Source of the DNA: CAZVPF01 sp964628195
GTDB lineage: Bacteria > Planctomycetota > Phycisphaerae > Sedimentisphaerales > Anaerohalosphaeraceae
DNA length: 14,643 nt
Direction: 5' to 3'
Assembly: GCA_964628195.1 (NCBI GenBank)
Contig: CAZVPF010000061.1
Coordinates: forward strand, 1-14,643
Position numbers and translations under genes: made by a program. This document shows positions 6,971 through 12,886 of this stretch, one piece after another; the first letter of the stretch is position 1; each line of letters starts with the position of its first letter. The notes below the pieces were generated by a model, which was not told the origin of the DNA, ran no database searches, and saw only the letters and a list, made by a program, of their open reading frames with translations.

Positions 6971-7435
6971 TCAGTGCGAGTTACTTTCTTCGTTTATGCC
7001 GTTTAATATTTCCGTGGAGCTGTAGGTGCTGTTGGGGTCCTGCTGGGAGTGCTGCTCTGAGGCGAAATCATTTGCATGTTCTGCGGCCTGGGCCTGTTTT
7101 TGCTGGTCCTGTTGGGATGACGGTGTCTCTACAACAGCCGGCTGGCCGTTTACCTGGACGGTGAATTTTAACGGGCCCACTTCGAGCATGTCGCCGGCGC
7201 TGAGTTCTGTTTCCTCAATCTTGCGGCCGTTGACGAATGTGCCGTTGCGCGAGCCGAGGTCACGGATATGAACCGTGTTTTCGTCGAAGTTTAACTGGCA
7301 GTGCCTCCTGGAGATGATCATCAGCGGTATGCACAGGTCGCATTCCTGCCGTCTGCCGATAACAGTGACGGTGCTTGGGATGTGAAAAGTTTTTTTACTG
7401 CCGTTTTGTTTGTGCAGAACGAGATTTACGTCCAT
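6971..7435 (-). CDS. FHA-domain protein with Gln-rich C-terminal tail
   Basis: FHA domains bind phosphothreonine peptides, so this is probably a partner in Ser/Thr kinase signalling. The domain fills residues 1-95: TVIGRRQECDL (Gly27, Arg28), ISRRHCQL (Ser42 to His45, phosphate contact) and LGSRNGTFVNG (60-70), all conserved. Residues 100-154 are low-complexity, rich in Gln, Ser and Glu with no visible fold (SSQQDQQKQAQAAEH). That looks like a flexible tail ending in possible phosphorylation sites (STYSSTE). I chose ATG at 7435 because AAGGAG lies six bases upstream; an ATG at 7459 would add eight residues. The stop lies 13 bp from the convergent MltA stop. No kinase or phosphatase for Ser/Thr is in the window, so the partner is unknown. 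Confidence 0.9.
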   Translation of the reverse strand: MDVNLVLHKQNGSKKTFHIPSTVTVIGRRQECDLCIPLMIISRRHCQLNFDENTVHIRDLGSRNGTFVNGRKIEETELSAGDMLEVGPLKFTVQVNGQPAVVETPSSQQDQQKQAQAAEHANDFASEQHSQQDPNSTYSSTEILNGINEESNSH

Positions 7436-7479
7436 TTTCAGCTCCTTCCATAGCCGCATAACTTCCTATTCATCTATTT

Positions 7480-7507
7480 ATTATAACAGTTAGCAGCAAA
7501 AATACAA
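7480..7507 (-). promoter_or_regulatory. Possible promoter for the FHA gene
   Basis: On the minus strand TTGTAT (7507-7502) and a perfect TATAAT (7485-7480) are 16 bases apart. The -35 match is weak. The expected start near 7473 leaves a leader of ~37 nt to the ATG at 7435. Confidence 0.4.
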
Positions 7508-7567
7508 GGCAAAAGTGCAACAAGTCGACATAAAACAGGGAAAAACCTGCTTTGAGGGTATTAAGAC

Positions 7568-7596
7568 TTGACCAATTAGCAGGCATGGTCTACAAC
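7568..7596 (+). promoter_or_regulatory. Weak candidate promoter for the HAD phosphatase gene
   Basis: TTGACC at 7568-7573 and TACAAC at 7591-7596 are 17 bases apart. The -10 box matches only four of six positions; an AT-rich TATAAA at 7626-7631 closer to the gene is an alternative. The rest of the 7436-7647 gap holds nothing else I can support. Confidence 0.22.
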
Positions 7597-7647
7597 TTCG
7601 GGTCGTTGTTTAAGTTGATAATTTTTATAAATAATTTGTAAATAAGA

Positions 7648-8298
7648 ATGGTTATGAATTACAAAGCAGTTATTTTTGACCTTGACGGTACGTTGCTGGA
7701 TACGCTGGGCGACCTGACGGATTCTATGAACTTTGCCCTGAACGAGCTTGGGATGCCTAAACGAGAAGCTCAAGAGTGCAGGATGATGATAGGAAACGGA
7801 GTGGTTAAGTTCGCCGAAAGGGCATTGCCTGATAACAGGAAGGACTGTGTGGAAGAAGTTTTGCAGATAATGAAGGCCCATTACATTGATAATTGCTGCA
7901 ATAAAACCCGGCCTTTTGAGGGAATTTTGGAATTGCTTGAAAAACTCCGCAAAATGGGGGTAAAACTGGCAGTTTTAACCAATAAGCAGCACGATCAGGC
8001 TTTGAAGACGGTGGATTATTACTTTAATGGTTTTTTTAACGAGATTGCGGGAATAACTGCTGAGCGAAAGATTAAGCCGGACCCAGAATCCACGCTTGAG
8101 ATTTGCTCAAAAATGAATATCGAACCGTCGCAAGCCCTGTTCGTAGGGGACAGCGATGTTGACATGGAAACAGCCGGAAACGCCGGTATTTTGCCGGTGG
8201 GGGTCAGTTGGGGGTTTCGTGAGGCCGAACTTTTGAAAAAAGCCGGGGCGCAGATCATTGTTGACAAGCCGGCGCAAATATTGGATTTGATTTCTTGA
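7648..8298 (+). CDS. HAD-superfamily phosphatase, phosphoglycolate phosphatase-like (Gph)
   Basis: A cytoplasmic HAD subfamily I hydrolase resembling phosphoglycolate phosphatase, which clears 2-phosphoglycolate left by DNA repair or oxygenase activity; PpaX or a sugar-phosphatase are alternatives. All four motifs are present: DLDGTLLDT (Asp11 nucleophile, Asp13 acid/base), LTNK with Thr111, Lys143 in KIKPDP, and GDSDVDMETA (Asp168, Asp172 for Mg2+). The helical cap domain lies between motifs I and II (about 20-95). Length (216) is normal. ATG at 7648 or 7654 may be the start; neither has a good Shine-Dalgarno. The gene is visibly more AT-rich than those before it. Its TGA lies within the -35 box of the thrS promoter, so the phosphatase gene and the thrS operon are separate units packed end to end. 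Confidence 0.85.
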   Translation: MVMNYKAVIFDLDGTLLDTLGDLTDSMNFALNELGMPKREAQECRMMIGNGVVKFAERALPDNRKDCVEEVLQIMKAHYIDNCCNKTRPFEGILELLEKLRKMGVKLAVLTNKQHDQALKTVDYYFNGFFNEIAGITAERKIKPDPESTLEICSKMNIEPSQALFVGDSDVDMETAGNAGILPVGVSWGFREAELLKKAGAQIIVDKPAQILDLIS

Positions 8299-8322
8299 CA
8301 AATTTTGCATTGTATGTATATT
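8295..8322 (+). promoter_or_regulatory. Strong promoter for the thrS-infC-rpmI-rplT-pheS operon
   Basis: A perfect TTGACA at 8295-8300 and TATATT at 8317-8322 with a 16-base spacer; TATTAT at 8319-8324 with an 18-base spacer is the alternative -10. The -35 box includes the TGA of the phosphatase gene. A leader of ~95 nt, very T-rich, follows before the thrS ATG. It contains TCGCA (8340-8344) and TGCGA (8377-8381), then a run of nine T at 8387-8395. That could be a weak attenuator, but the stem is short and the loop long. Confidence 0.65.
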
Positions 8323-8423
8323 ATTTAGTTTGGAAGTTGTCGCACGCTGTTTGATGTTTTATGTTTTTTTGTACGCTGCGATAATATTTTTTTTTGTTTA
8401 GATAAGGATTTATACAGGAATTA

Positions 8424-10340
8424 ATGGCTAAAGTTAGACTTCCTGACGGAAATATACTCGAAGCTGCCGACGGTTCTACTGTTGCGGATTTCGCTCAGCA
8501 GATAGGTCCGGGTCTTGCCAAGTCGGCTGTCGCGGCTGAGCTTGACGGCAGAGAGGTTGATATGTCTGCCCCGGTCAACGGCGAGGTGGAGCTTCGCATA
8601 ATCACTGAAAAGGACCCGCGGGGGCTTGAAATAATGCGTCATAGCTGTGCGCATGTAATGGCTGAGGCTATAACGAGCCTCTGGCCCGAGGCGAAGCTTG
8701 TTTACGGGCCTACTGTTCAGGACGGGTTTTATTACGACATCGACCTGGATGAGCCTATTCGGCCTGAGGATTTCGAGAAGATAGAGTCCAGGATGACGGA
8801 GATAGTCAAGCAGGACAAGCCTTTTGAACGTATCGAGATGGACCGGTCAGGTGCGCTTGAGCGGGTTAAGGGCGACAGGTACAAAAGCGACAACATCGAA
8901 CGTGCCGAGGGTGATTTGATGAGCTTTTACACCCACGGCAACGGTTTTGAAGACCTTTGCCGCGGTCCGCATGTACCCAGCACGGGCAGGGTGGGCAGTT
9001 TCAAGATAATGAGCGTGGCGGGGGCTTACTGGCACGGCGACGCGAGCGAGAAGATGCTGCAGCGGGTTTACGGGACTTCTTGGCGGAACAATAAAGAGCT
9101 TAAGCAGTATCTCGAAAGGCTGGAAGAGGCGAAAAAACGGGATCACAGGCTGATCGGAAAGCAGCTTGACCTTTTCAGCTTTCACGAGGAAGGGCCGGGC
9201 TTTGCGTTTCTGCATCCCAAGGGCATGGTGCTTTGGAACGCTGTAATCGACTACTGGCGGAGTGTTCACAGCAGTTACGGGTACAGCGAGATCAAGACCC
9301 CGATAATGCTGAATGAAAAGCTATGGCATAAGAGCGGGCACTGGGACAATTATAAAGAGAACATGTATTTTACGACTGTTGACGATATAACGTATGCAGT
9401 CAAGCCGATGAATTGCCCGGGTGGGTTGCTTATTTACAAAAGCAATAAGCACTCTTACAGGGAGTTTCCGATGCGTATCGCTGAGCTTGGGCTTGTGCAC
9501 CGTTACGAATCGAGCGGTCAGATGCACGGGCTTGTGCGGGTCAGGCAATTTACCCAGGACGATGCGCATATTTTCTGTATGCCCGAGCAGGTCGAGGACG
9601 AAATAATAGGTGTTATCGACCTTGTGATGGAGCTTTACAAGACATTCGGTTTCGAGGATTATCATATCGAGCTTTCGACCCAGCCTGAGAAGCATATCGG
9701 TTCTCAGGAGATATGGGACCTCGCGACGGGGGCACTGAAAGGCGCTCTTGAGAAGAAGGGGCTGGAGTACCAGGTTAACGAGGGCGACGGTGCTTTTTAC
9801 GGGCCGAAGATCGATTTCCATATCGAGGACTGTTTGAAGCGTTCGTGGCAGCTTGGGACTATCCAGCTTGATTTTTCAATGCCGCAGCGTTTCGAGCTTG
9901 TCTACACCGACCGGGACAATACTGAAAAGACGCCGGTGATGATCCACAGGGCCATTTTAGGCTCGCTGGAGCGGTTTCTCGGGATATTGCTGGAGCACTA
10001 CGGCGGGCTTATGCCGCTTTGGCTTGCCCCTGTGCAGGCGAGGATACTGCCGATAAGTGACAAGACGATGGATTACGCTGAAAAACTTCTTGAAAGGTTC
10101 AGGTCGGCGGGTATTCGATGTGAACTGGACAGCAGCAGTGAGAAGATCGGAGCTAAAGTCGCAAAGGCCCATGCCGATAAAATACCATATATGCTGGTGA
10201 TAGGTCCGAAAGAGGCCGAATCAGACATGGTCAGCCTGAGACGGGCAGGCACCAAGAAAACCGAAGACCTTGCAGTTGAAAAACTTATCGAGATAATGAC
10301 CAGGAAAATATCCGAGAGGTCCATTAATTTTGATTTATGA
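8424..10340 (+). CDS. thrS: Threonyl-tRNA synthetase
   Basis: Class II synthetase that charges tRNA-Thr in the cytoplasm. All bacterial domains are present in 638 residues. They run in order: N-terminal TGS domain (1-62); editing domain with H73SCAH77 and C179/H183; catalytic core (about 240-530); and anticodon-binding domain (about 540-630). The editing-domain residues form the site that removes mischarged serine. The zinc ligands that recognise threonine are all visible: Cys331 in MNCPGG, His382 in DDAHIF and His508 in VMIHRA. Motif 2 is seen in LVHRYESSGQMHGLVRVRQF (357-376). ATG at 8424 has AGGA at 8416-8419, and the TGS domain is intact from residue 1, which supports the start. It leads a translation operon in the order known from E. 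coli (thrS-infC-rpmI-rplT-pheS). In E. coli ThrS represses its own mRNA; no such operator is recognisable here. Confidence 0.98.
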   Translation: MAKVRLPDGNILEAADGSTVADFAQQIGPGLAKSAVAAELDGREVDMSAPVNGEVELRIITEKDPRGLEIMRHSCAHVMAEAITSLWPEAKLVYGPTVQDGFYYDIDLDEPIRPEDFEKIESRMTEIVKQDKPFERIEMDRSGALERVKGDRYKSDNIERAEGDLMSFYTHGNGFEDLCRGPHVPSTGRVGSFKIMSVAGAYWHGDASEKMLQRVYGTSWRNNKELKQYLERLEEAKKRDHRLIGKQLDLFSFHEEGPGFAFLHPKGMVLWNAVIDYWRSVHSSYGYSEIKTPIMLNEKLWHKSGHWDNYKENMYFTTVDDITYAVKPMNCPGGLLIYKSNKHSYREFPMRIAELGLVHRYESSGQMHGLVRVRQFTQDDAHIFCMPEQVEDEIIGVIDLVMELYKTFGFEDYHIELSTQPEKHIGSQEIWDLATGALKGALEKKGLEYQVNEGDGAFYGPKIDFHIEDCLKRSWQLGTIQLDFSMPQRFELVYTDRDNTEKTPVMIHRAILGSLERFLGILLEHYGGLMPLWLAPVQARILPISDKTMDYAEKLLERFRSAGIRCELDSSSEKIGAKVAKAHADKIPYMLVIGPKEAESDMVSLRRAGTKKTEDLAVEKLIEIMTRKISERSINFDL

Positions 10341-10349
10341 TTTAATTTT

Positions 10350-10366
10350 AAGGAGAATTTAGCATT
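10350..10366 (+). promoter_or_regulatory. Ribosome-binding site and AUU start codon of infC
   Basis: AAGGAG at 10350-10355 lies eight bases before ATT at 10364-10366. The upstream in-frame stop is TAA at 10349-10351, and no ATG or GTG occurs in frame before the TTG at 10469. The protein from the ATT matches the IF3 N-terminus from its first residues. AUU starts in infC are the basis of IF3 autoregulation in enteric bacteria. Confidence 0.9.
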
Positions 10367-10879
10367 AGCAAAAAGAATTTACGCGTAAACGAGAGGATTA
10401 AAAGTTCGCAGGTACGCCTGATCGACGAAGAAAACAACCAGGTTGGTATCATCAGGGTCGAAGACGCATTGAACCAGGCACGTACGGCAGGGCTGGACCT
10501 TGTCGAGGTGTCCCCGAATGCCGAGCCTCCCGTTTGCAGGATTATGGATTATGGTAAGTGGCTTTATCAGCAAAAGCGCAAGGAAAAGCTTTCACACAAA
10601 AAACAACACACAGTAGTGCTCAAAGAGATAAGGCTCAGGCCGAAGATCGACAGGCACGATTTTGAGATCAAGCTCAACCAGGCCAAAAAGTTTATTGAAA
10701 AGGGCAACAAAGTTCAGTTCACCATGCTTTTCAGGGGCAGGGAGATGACACATGTCGACCACGGTGACGAGCTAATGAACGAGGCACTGGAAATGATGGG
10801 CCAGGACGTTAAAGTCGAAAGAAAGCCCATTATGCAGGGCAGGCGTATGACGATGGTCATTGCCCCTGAGCATGTATAA
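10364..10879 (+). CDS. infC: Translation initiation factor IF-3 (AUU start)
   Basis: IF-3 binds the 30S subunit, blocks premature 50S joining and checks start codons and initiator tRNA. The coding region must start at ATT 10364, giving 171 residues. Starting at the TTG at 10469 would remove 35 residues of the N-domain, including the conserved LRVNERI..SQVRLIDEE..Q.G segment. The N-domain continues with AGLDLVEVSPNAEPPVCRIMDYGKW. A lysine-rich linker follows (QQKRKEKLSHKKQ), then the C-domain with VVLKEIRLRPKIDRHDFEIK and QFTMLFRGREM. An AUU start makes translation sensitive to IF-3 itself: plentiful IF-3 rejects the codon, giving negative feedback (established in E. coli, inferred here). The gene sits 23 bp behind thrS and 147 bp ahead of rpmI. 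Confidence 0.97.
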   Translation: MSKKNLRVNERIKSSQVRLIDEENNQVGIIRVEDALNQARTAGLDLVEVSPNAEPPVCRIMDYGKWLYQQKRKEKLSHKKQHTVVLKEIRLRPKIDRHDFEIKLNQAKKFIEKGNKVQFTMLFRGREMTHVDHGDELMNEALEMMGQDVKVERKPIMQGRRMTMVIAPEHV

Positions 10880-10933
10880 GTCGGCGGGTCTGCCGGCAGT
10901 TATAAGCTGAGGTAGATTTTTTAGTTTTTTCTG

Positions 10934-10962
10934 TTGACCTTTCGGCAGAGTTATTGTATCTT
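10934..10962 (+). promoter_or_regulatory. Candidate internal promoter ahead of rpmI
   Basis: TTGACC at 10934-10939 and TATCTT at 10957-10962 are 17 bases apart in the infC-rpmI gap. It would give the ribosomal protein genes a supply independent of thrS, with a start near 10969, just at the hairpin at 10971-10987. The -10 is imperfect. Confidence 0.33.
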
Positions 10963-10970
10963 ATTGAGCT

Positions 10971-10987
10971 CTTCAATTCTATTGAAG
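10971..10987 (+). promoter_or_regulatory. Hairpin in the rpmI leader
   Basis: CTTCAAT (10971-10977) and ATTGAAG (10981-10987) form a perfect 7-bp stem with a TCT loop, about 40 nt ahead of the rpmI ATG. No T-tract follows, so it is not an intrinsic terminator. In E. coli ribosomal protein L20 represses rpmI-rplT by binding RNA in this same gap. A role in such control is possible but not shown by the sequence. Confidence 0.4.
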
Positions 10988-11026
10988 CAGTTGACAGGTA
11001 AGTACTTTAATAATAAGGGTTAAACG

Positions 11027-11224
11027 ATGCCTAAGCAAAAAACGCATAAAGGCCTGAAAAAACGTATCAAGATAACCGGGACAGGCAAGGTCAAGCGCAG
11101 CCGTGCCGGTCACAGCCATCTTATGAGCTGTAAGAACAGCAAACGCAGGCGCAGGCTGGCAAAGGCGACTGTCGTTGTGGGCAAGCAGTCCGTCACGGCA
11201 AAACGCTCGACAAACCAATTGTAA
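11027..11224 (+). CDS. rpmI: 50S ribosomal protein L35 (bL35)
   Basis: Small basic protein of the large ribosomal subunit, bound to 23S rRNA. The 65 residues show the family pattern: MPKQKTHKGLKKRIKITGTG, then KVKRSRAGHSHLM and the basic cluster SKRRRRLAK. Length is typical. AAGGG at 11015-11019 precedes the ATG at a seven-base spacing. It lies between infC and rplT as in most bacteria. Confidence 0.97.
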   Translation: MPKQKTHKGLKKRIKITGTGKVKRSRAGHSHLMSCKNSKRRRRLAKATVVVGKQSVTAKRSTNQL

Positions 11225-11234
11225 AAATCTTTTT

Positions 11235-11271
11235 TCCCGCTTCTCGGCCCCTATCAGCTGCCGCAGCGGGA
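11235..11271 (+). promoter_or_regulatory. Two-part hairpin between rpmI and rplT
   Basis: TCCCGCT (11235-11241) pairs with AGCGGGA (11265-11271). Inside, CGGC (11245-11248) pairs with GCCG (11260-11263), leaving an 11-base apical loop and a small asymmetric internal loop. The sequence after it is AT-rich but has no proper T-run, so termination would be weak. It ends 19 bases before the rplT Shine-Dalgarno (AAGGA, 11291-11295). It may be a stabilising, attenuating or L20-binding element; none is proven. Confidence 0.42.
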
Positions 11272-11302
11272 TTTATTATTTGACCATTGAAAGGAAGCTG
11301 AT

Positions 11303-11656
11303 ATGCCAAGAGTAAGAAAAGGTTCGGCAAGAAGACAATCCAACAAACGCATTTTAAAGGCAACAAAGGGCTATCGCGGCTCGCGCGGTACACAGTTGAG
11401 ACTGGCTAAGGAGCTTTGGATCCGCGCGGAAAACCAGGCTCGGAAGGACCGCAAGCGGAAAAAACGTGACTATCGCGGGCTTTGGATCATTCGTGTCAGT
11501 GCGGCATGCAAGGCAAGGGGCATACGTTACAGCGAGTTTATGAACGGCTGTAAGAAAGCGAATATCGGGCTGAACCGCAAGATGCTCAGCGAGATCGCCA
11601 TAGCGGACCCTGCGGGCTTTGACGCTATCGTCGAAAAGGCAAAGGCGGCGCTGTAA
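11303..11656 (+). CDS. rplT: 50S ribosomal protein L20 (bL20)
   Basis: Binds 23S rRNA early in 50S assembly and, in E. coli and Bacillus, also represses its own operon through mRNA structures. The 117 residues have the family start MPRVRKGSARRQSNKRILK, followed by AKGYRGSRG-type residues and a long basic helix (ENQARKDRKRKKRDYRGLWI). The globular C-domain follows, RGIRYSEFMNGCKKANIGLNRKML, which in E. coli L20 is the mRNA-binding part. ATG at 11303 has AAGGA at 11291-11295. The 78-bp gap to rpmI holds a hairpin; only 26 bp separate it from pheS. Confidence 0.98.
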   Translation: MPRVRKGSARRQSNKRILKATKGYRGSRGTQLRLAKELWIRAENQARKDRKRKKRDYRGLWIIRVSAACKARGIRYSEFMNGCKKANIGLNRKMLSEIAIADPAGFDAIVEKAKAAL

Positions 11657-11682
11657 AACAACTATTGACTACGGGCAGGTAA

Positions 11683-12672
11683 ATGCTTGATGAGTTCAAA
11701 AAAATCGGTTCCGAGGCTCTTGAGGACCTGAAAAACGTAAAGGACCTTGAAGAGCTTGAGCGGTTCCGTATCAAGTACCTCGGGCGGAAGGGTTTGGTGA
11801 CCGGTATGCTGAGCCAGATCGGTAAGCTGCCGAAAGAGCTTAAGCGGGACGGCGGTCAACTTGCCAATAAAGTAAAGGTGGAGGTAACGGGGGCATTTGA
11901 GCAGCTTAAACATGACCTTGCCGGTTCGAAGAAGAAGACAGGGCCGATCACCGATGTGACATTGCCGGGCAAAAGGCCCAACATAGGCAAGAGCCATATA
12001 ATTACCCATACCATAAATGAGCTGCTGGAGATATTCGGCAGGATGGGGTTCGGTGTTGCTTACGGGCCGGAGGTTGAGGATGAGTGGCATAATTTTATCG
12101 CTTTGAATGTTCCCGCGGAGCACCCTGCGAGGGACCCAGCGGACAATTTTTATATCGACGACAAGACGCTGCTGCGAAGCCAGACCTCGACAATACAGAT
12201 ACGTGTTATGGAACATCATAAGCCGCCGATAAGGGTGGTCGCCCCGGGGAGAGTCTACCGGCCGGACACGGTTGACGCGACGCACATGTTCATGTTTCAT
12301 CAGCTTGAGGCGCTGGTTGTCGACGAGGGTATTTCGATGGTGGACCTGAAGACGAGCATCGATCAGTTTATGCACACTTTTTTCGGCAAGGACGCAAAGT
12401 GGCGGTTCAGGCCGAGCTTTTTCCCGTTTACAGAGCCCAGCGCGGAGGTTGATGTGCTGTGGGTCGACAAGGACGGGTCGGAGAACTGGATGGAGATAGG
12501 CGGGTGCGGTATGGTTGATCCGAACGTTTTCGAGGCTGTCGGCATTGACGCGGAGAAATATACGGGCTGGGCGTTTGGTTTCGGGATCGAGAGGCTGACG
12601 ATGAAGAAATACGGTATTAACGATATCAGGATGCTTTTCGAGAACGACCTTCGGTTTTTGAGCCAGTTTTAG
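11683..12672 (+). CDS. pheS: Phenylalanyl-tRNA synthetase alpha subunit
   Basis: Catalytic subunit of the class II alpha2-beta2 enzyme that charges tRNA-Phe; it works only with the beta subunit PheT. The 329 residues contain an N-terminal coiled-coil arm for tRNA (about 1-85) and motif 1 (HIITHTINELLEIFGRMGF, 105-123, then GPEVEDEWHNF). LLRSQTSTIQIRVM and motif 2 follow (VVAPGRVYRPDTVDATHMFMFHQLE, starting at 185). GCGMVDPNVF (275-284) and motif 3 (AFGFGIERLTM, 297-307) complete the core. The length is usual. An in-frame TAA directly precedes ATG at 11683, so the start cannot lie further upstream. The Shine-Dalgarno (AGG three bases away) is weak, and coupling to rplT may help. No pheT follows: the next 1,970 bases encode glycan-type genes. 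Confidence 0.97.
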   Translation: MLDEFKKIGSEALEDLKNVKDLEELERFRIKYLGRKGLVTGMLSQIGKLPKELKRDGGQLANKVKVEVTGAFEQLKHDLAGSKKKTGPITDVTLPGKRPNIGKSHIITHTINELLEIFGRMGFGVAYGPEVEDEWHNFIALNVPAEHPARDPADNFYIDDKTLLRSQTSTIQIRVMEHHKPPIRVVAPGRVYRPDTVDATHMFMFHQLEALVVDEGISMVDLKTSIDQFMHTFFGKDAKWRFRPSFFPFTEPSAEVDVLWVDKDGSENWMEIGGCGMVDPNVFEAVGIDAEKYTGWAFGFGIERLTMKKYGINDIRMLFENDLRFLSQF

Positions 12673-12715
12673 AATTTGAACCGCGGCTTGGGGTAAGTCA
12701 TACGGGGAGCTGTTA

Positions 12716-12817
12716 TTGCTGAAAGAAATCGCAAACTCTTTGAAAAGAAGATTTCGTTTTTTCAGGTTCCGAAGGGTTTTGGAACTGGTTTTACAGAAAT
12801 GTCAAATTTTGGCTTGA
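12716..12817 (+). CDS. Possible 33-residue basic peptide after pheS
   Basis: GGGGAG at 12704-12709 stands six bases before TTG at 12716, and the frame runs 33 codons to TGA at 12815-12817. The product is Arg/Phe-rich (LKRRFRFFRFRRVLELVL) and could form a basic amphipathic helix. I recognise no family. It may be chance, a small protein, or the remaining start of a decayed gene between the translation operon and the glycan genes. The rest of the 12673-12886 gap holds a promoter-like pair at 12814-12841 and no pheT remnant that I can see. Confidence 0.2.
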   Translation: MLKEIANSLKRRFRFFRFRRVLELVLQKCQILA

Positions 12818-12841
12818 AAATTTATTTGGAATCTCTATATT
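12814..12841 (+). promoter_or_regulatory. Promoter ahead of the CgeB-like glycosyltransferase gene
   Basis: TTGAAA at 12814-12819 and TATATT at 12836-12841 with a 16-base spacer, each one mismatch from consensus, in an AT-rich stretch. The start near 12848 gives a leader of ~39 nt to ATG 12887. It separates the glycan genes from the translation operon. Confidence 0.5.
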
Positions 12842-12886
12842 TCATAGTTTCAAGGAAGATAAGGCACGCTTTTGAGTAATGAATAA

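Noticed and set aside
8340..8395. Clear Rho-independent terminator or T-box in the thrS leader
   Set aside because: The stem is only five base pairs with a 32-base loop, and no T-box sequence motif is seen; kept only as a weak possibility.
10469..10879. infC starting at the TTG at 10469
   Set aside because: It would delete the conserved first 35 residues of IF3 and has no ribosome-binding site, whereas ATT at 10364 has AAGGAG.
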